DNA from: a bacterium
Lineage (GTDB): Bacteria > Chloroflexota > Dormibacteria > UBA8260 > Bog-877
Direction of reading: 5' to 3'
Length of the DNA stretch: 6,182 bases
Assembly: GCA_021817025.1 (NCBI GenBank)
Contig: JAKAWF010000214.1
Location: forward strand, 1 to 6,182
Of this stretch, positions 5,939-6,182 are shown piece by piece. Both the position numbers and the translations under genes were made by a program. The notes beneath the pieces are model-generated. The model was not told the origin of the DNA. It saw only the letters and a list, made by a program, of their open reading frames with translations, and ran no database searches. How positions within the stretch are numbered: position 1 is the first letter of the stretch; each line of letters opens with the position of its first letter.

Positions 5939-6182
5939 TCAGGAGACGATGGAGTGGTGGGGTTGAGTCTCCAGCTCCCACTCCCCGGTTTCCTCCCGCC
6001 AGCGGGAGTTGACGAAGACCTTCCAGTTCTGGTCGTCGATCTTGGGGTAGTCGCCACGGTAGTAGTACCCGGGCCAGCGGGTCTCCTTGCGGAAGAGCAT
6101 GTGGCGGGCATGCGCCTCGGCGCAGCGGATCCGGTCCCACAGCTCCCAGCAGCGCAGCAGCTCGTGGCGGTCACGAGCCGCC
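5939..6182 (-). CDS. aprA: AprA, alpha subunit of dissimilatory APS reductase, C-terminal 80 residues
   Basis: Only the 3' end is in the window, and the gene continues beyond base 6182. AprA is the FAD subunit that interconverts APS with sulfite plus AMP, working with the iron-sulfur subunit AprB in the cytoplasm. The visible part reads HELLRCWELWDRIRCAEAH, then LFRKETRWPGYYYRGDYPK, then IDDQNWKVFVNSRW, and ends WELETQPHHSIVS with a TGA at 5941-5939. The RKETRWPGYYYR and DDQNWKVFVN blocks are characteristic of the AprA C-terminal domain. The full protein is usually about 620-670 residues, so roughly seven eighths lies outside. In most genomes aprB precedes aprA, so aprB is expected just beyond the right edge. 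The qmoA start follows after 1 nt, a strong sign of one transcript. Confidence 0.94.
   Translation of the reverse strand, partial: AARDRHELLRCWELWDRIRCAEAHARHMLFRKETRWPGYYYRGDYPKIDDQNWKVFVNSRWREETGEWELETQPHHSIVS

Noticed and set aside
5938..6174. N-terminal extension of qmoA to 6174
   Set aside because: It overlaps the true aprA 3' end in another phase and gives threonine/serine/arginine-rich translation. The Rossmann motif sits close to the ATG at 5937.
1..6182. CRISPR arrays, tRNA or rRNA genes, insertion sequence ends
   Set aside because: I saw no regularly spaced repeats, tRNA-like sequence, transposase motifs or terminal inverted repeats on either strand.

Overview
The window is GC-rich bacterial-type DNA, judged by eye at about two thirds G+C or more. 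It holds the end of a dissimilatory sulfur-metabolism operon on the minus strand, followed by a degraded 1.1 kb stretch and the start of one further minus-strand gene. Recognisable order, in transcription direction from high to low coordinates: aprA 3' end (6182-5939), qmoA (5937-4651), qmoB (4654-2516), a fused hdrC-hdrB gene (2504-1308), degraded stretch (1307-213), and the 5' end of an unknown gene (212-1). The organism must be able to oxidise or reduce sulfur compounds through adenosine 5'-phosphosulfate (APS). The window alone cannot say whether it is a sulfate reducer or a sulfur oxidiser, and I do not assign a phylum.

The four sulfur genes are packed with no room for internal promoters. 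There is a 1-nt gap between aprA and qmoA, a 4-nt overlap between qmoA and qmoB, and about 11 nt between qmoB and hdrCB. The last junction carries a perfect AGGAGG ribosome binding site. AprBA converts sulfite plus AMP to APS, or the reverse. QmoA and QmoB are HdrA-like flavin/iron-sulfur proteins thought to exchange electrons with AprBA. The usual membrane subunit QmoC (a HdrC-like part fused to a heme-b membrane domain) is not next in line. Its place is taken by a soluble HdrC-HdrB fusion. This resembles the aprBA-qmoAB-hdrBC arrangement described for Gram-positive sulfate reducers, but here hdrC and hdrB form one polypeptide and several cysteines of the CCG cluster motifs are replaced.

Convergent to the operon, on the plus strand at about 450-1123, I read the remains of a VapBC toxin-antitoxin module. 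It consists of an AbrB-like antitoxin with one apparent frameshift and a PIN-domain toxin with one clear and one possible frameshift. The four acidic residues expected of the PIN active site are still encoded. This pair is not visible as single open frames. The rest of 213-1307 holds short GC-rich inverted repeats and one weak KOW-like reading frame. At the left edge, a minus-strand gene with a strong ribosome binding site starts at 212 or 203 and runs out of the window. I do not recognise its product.
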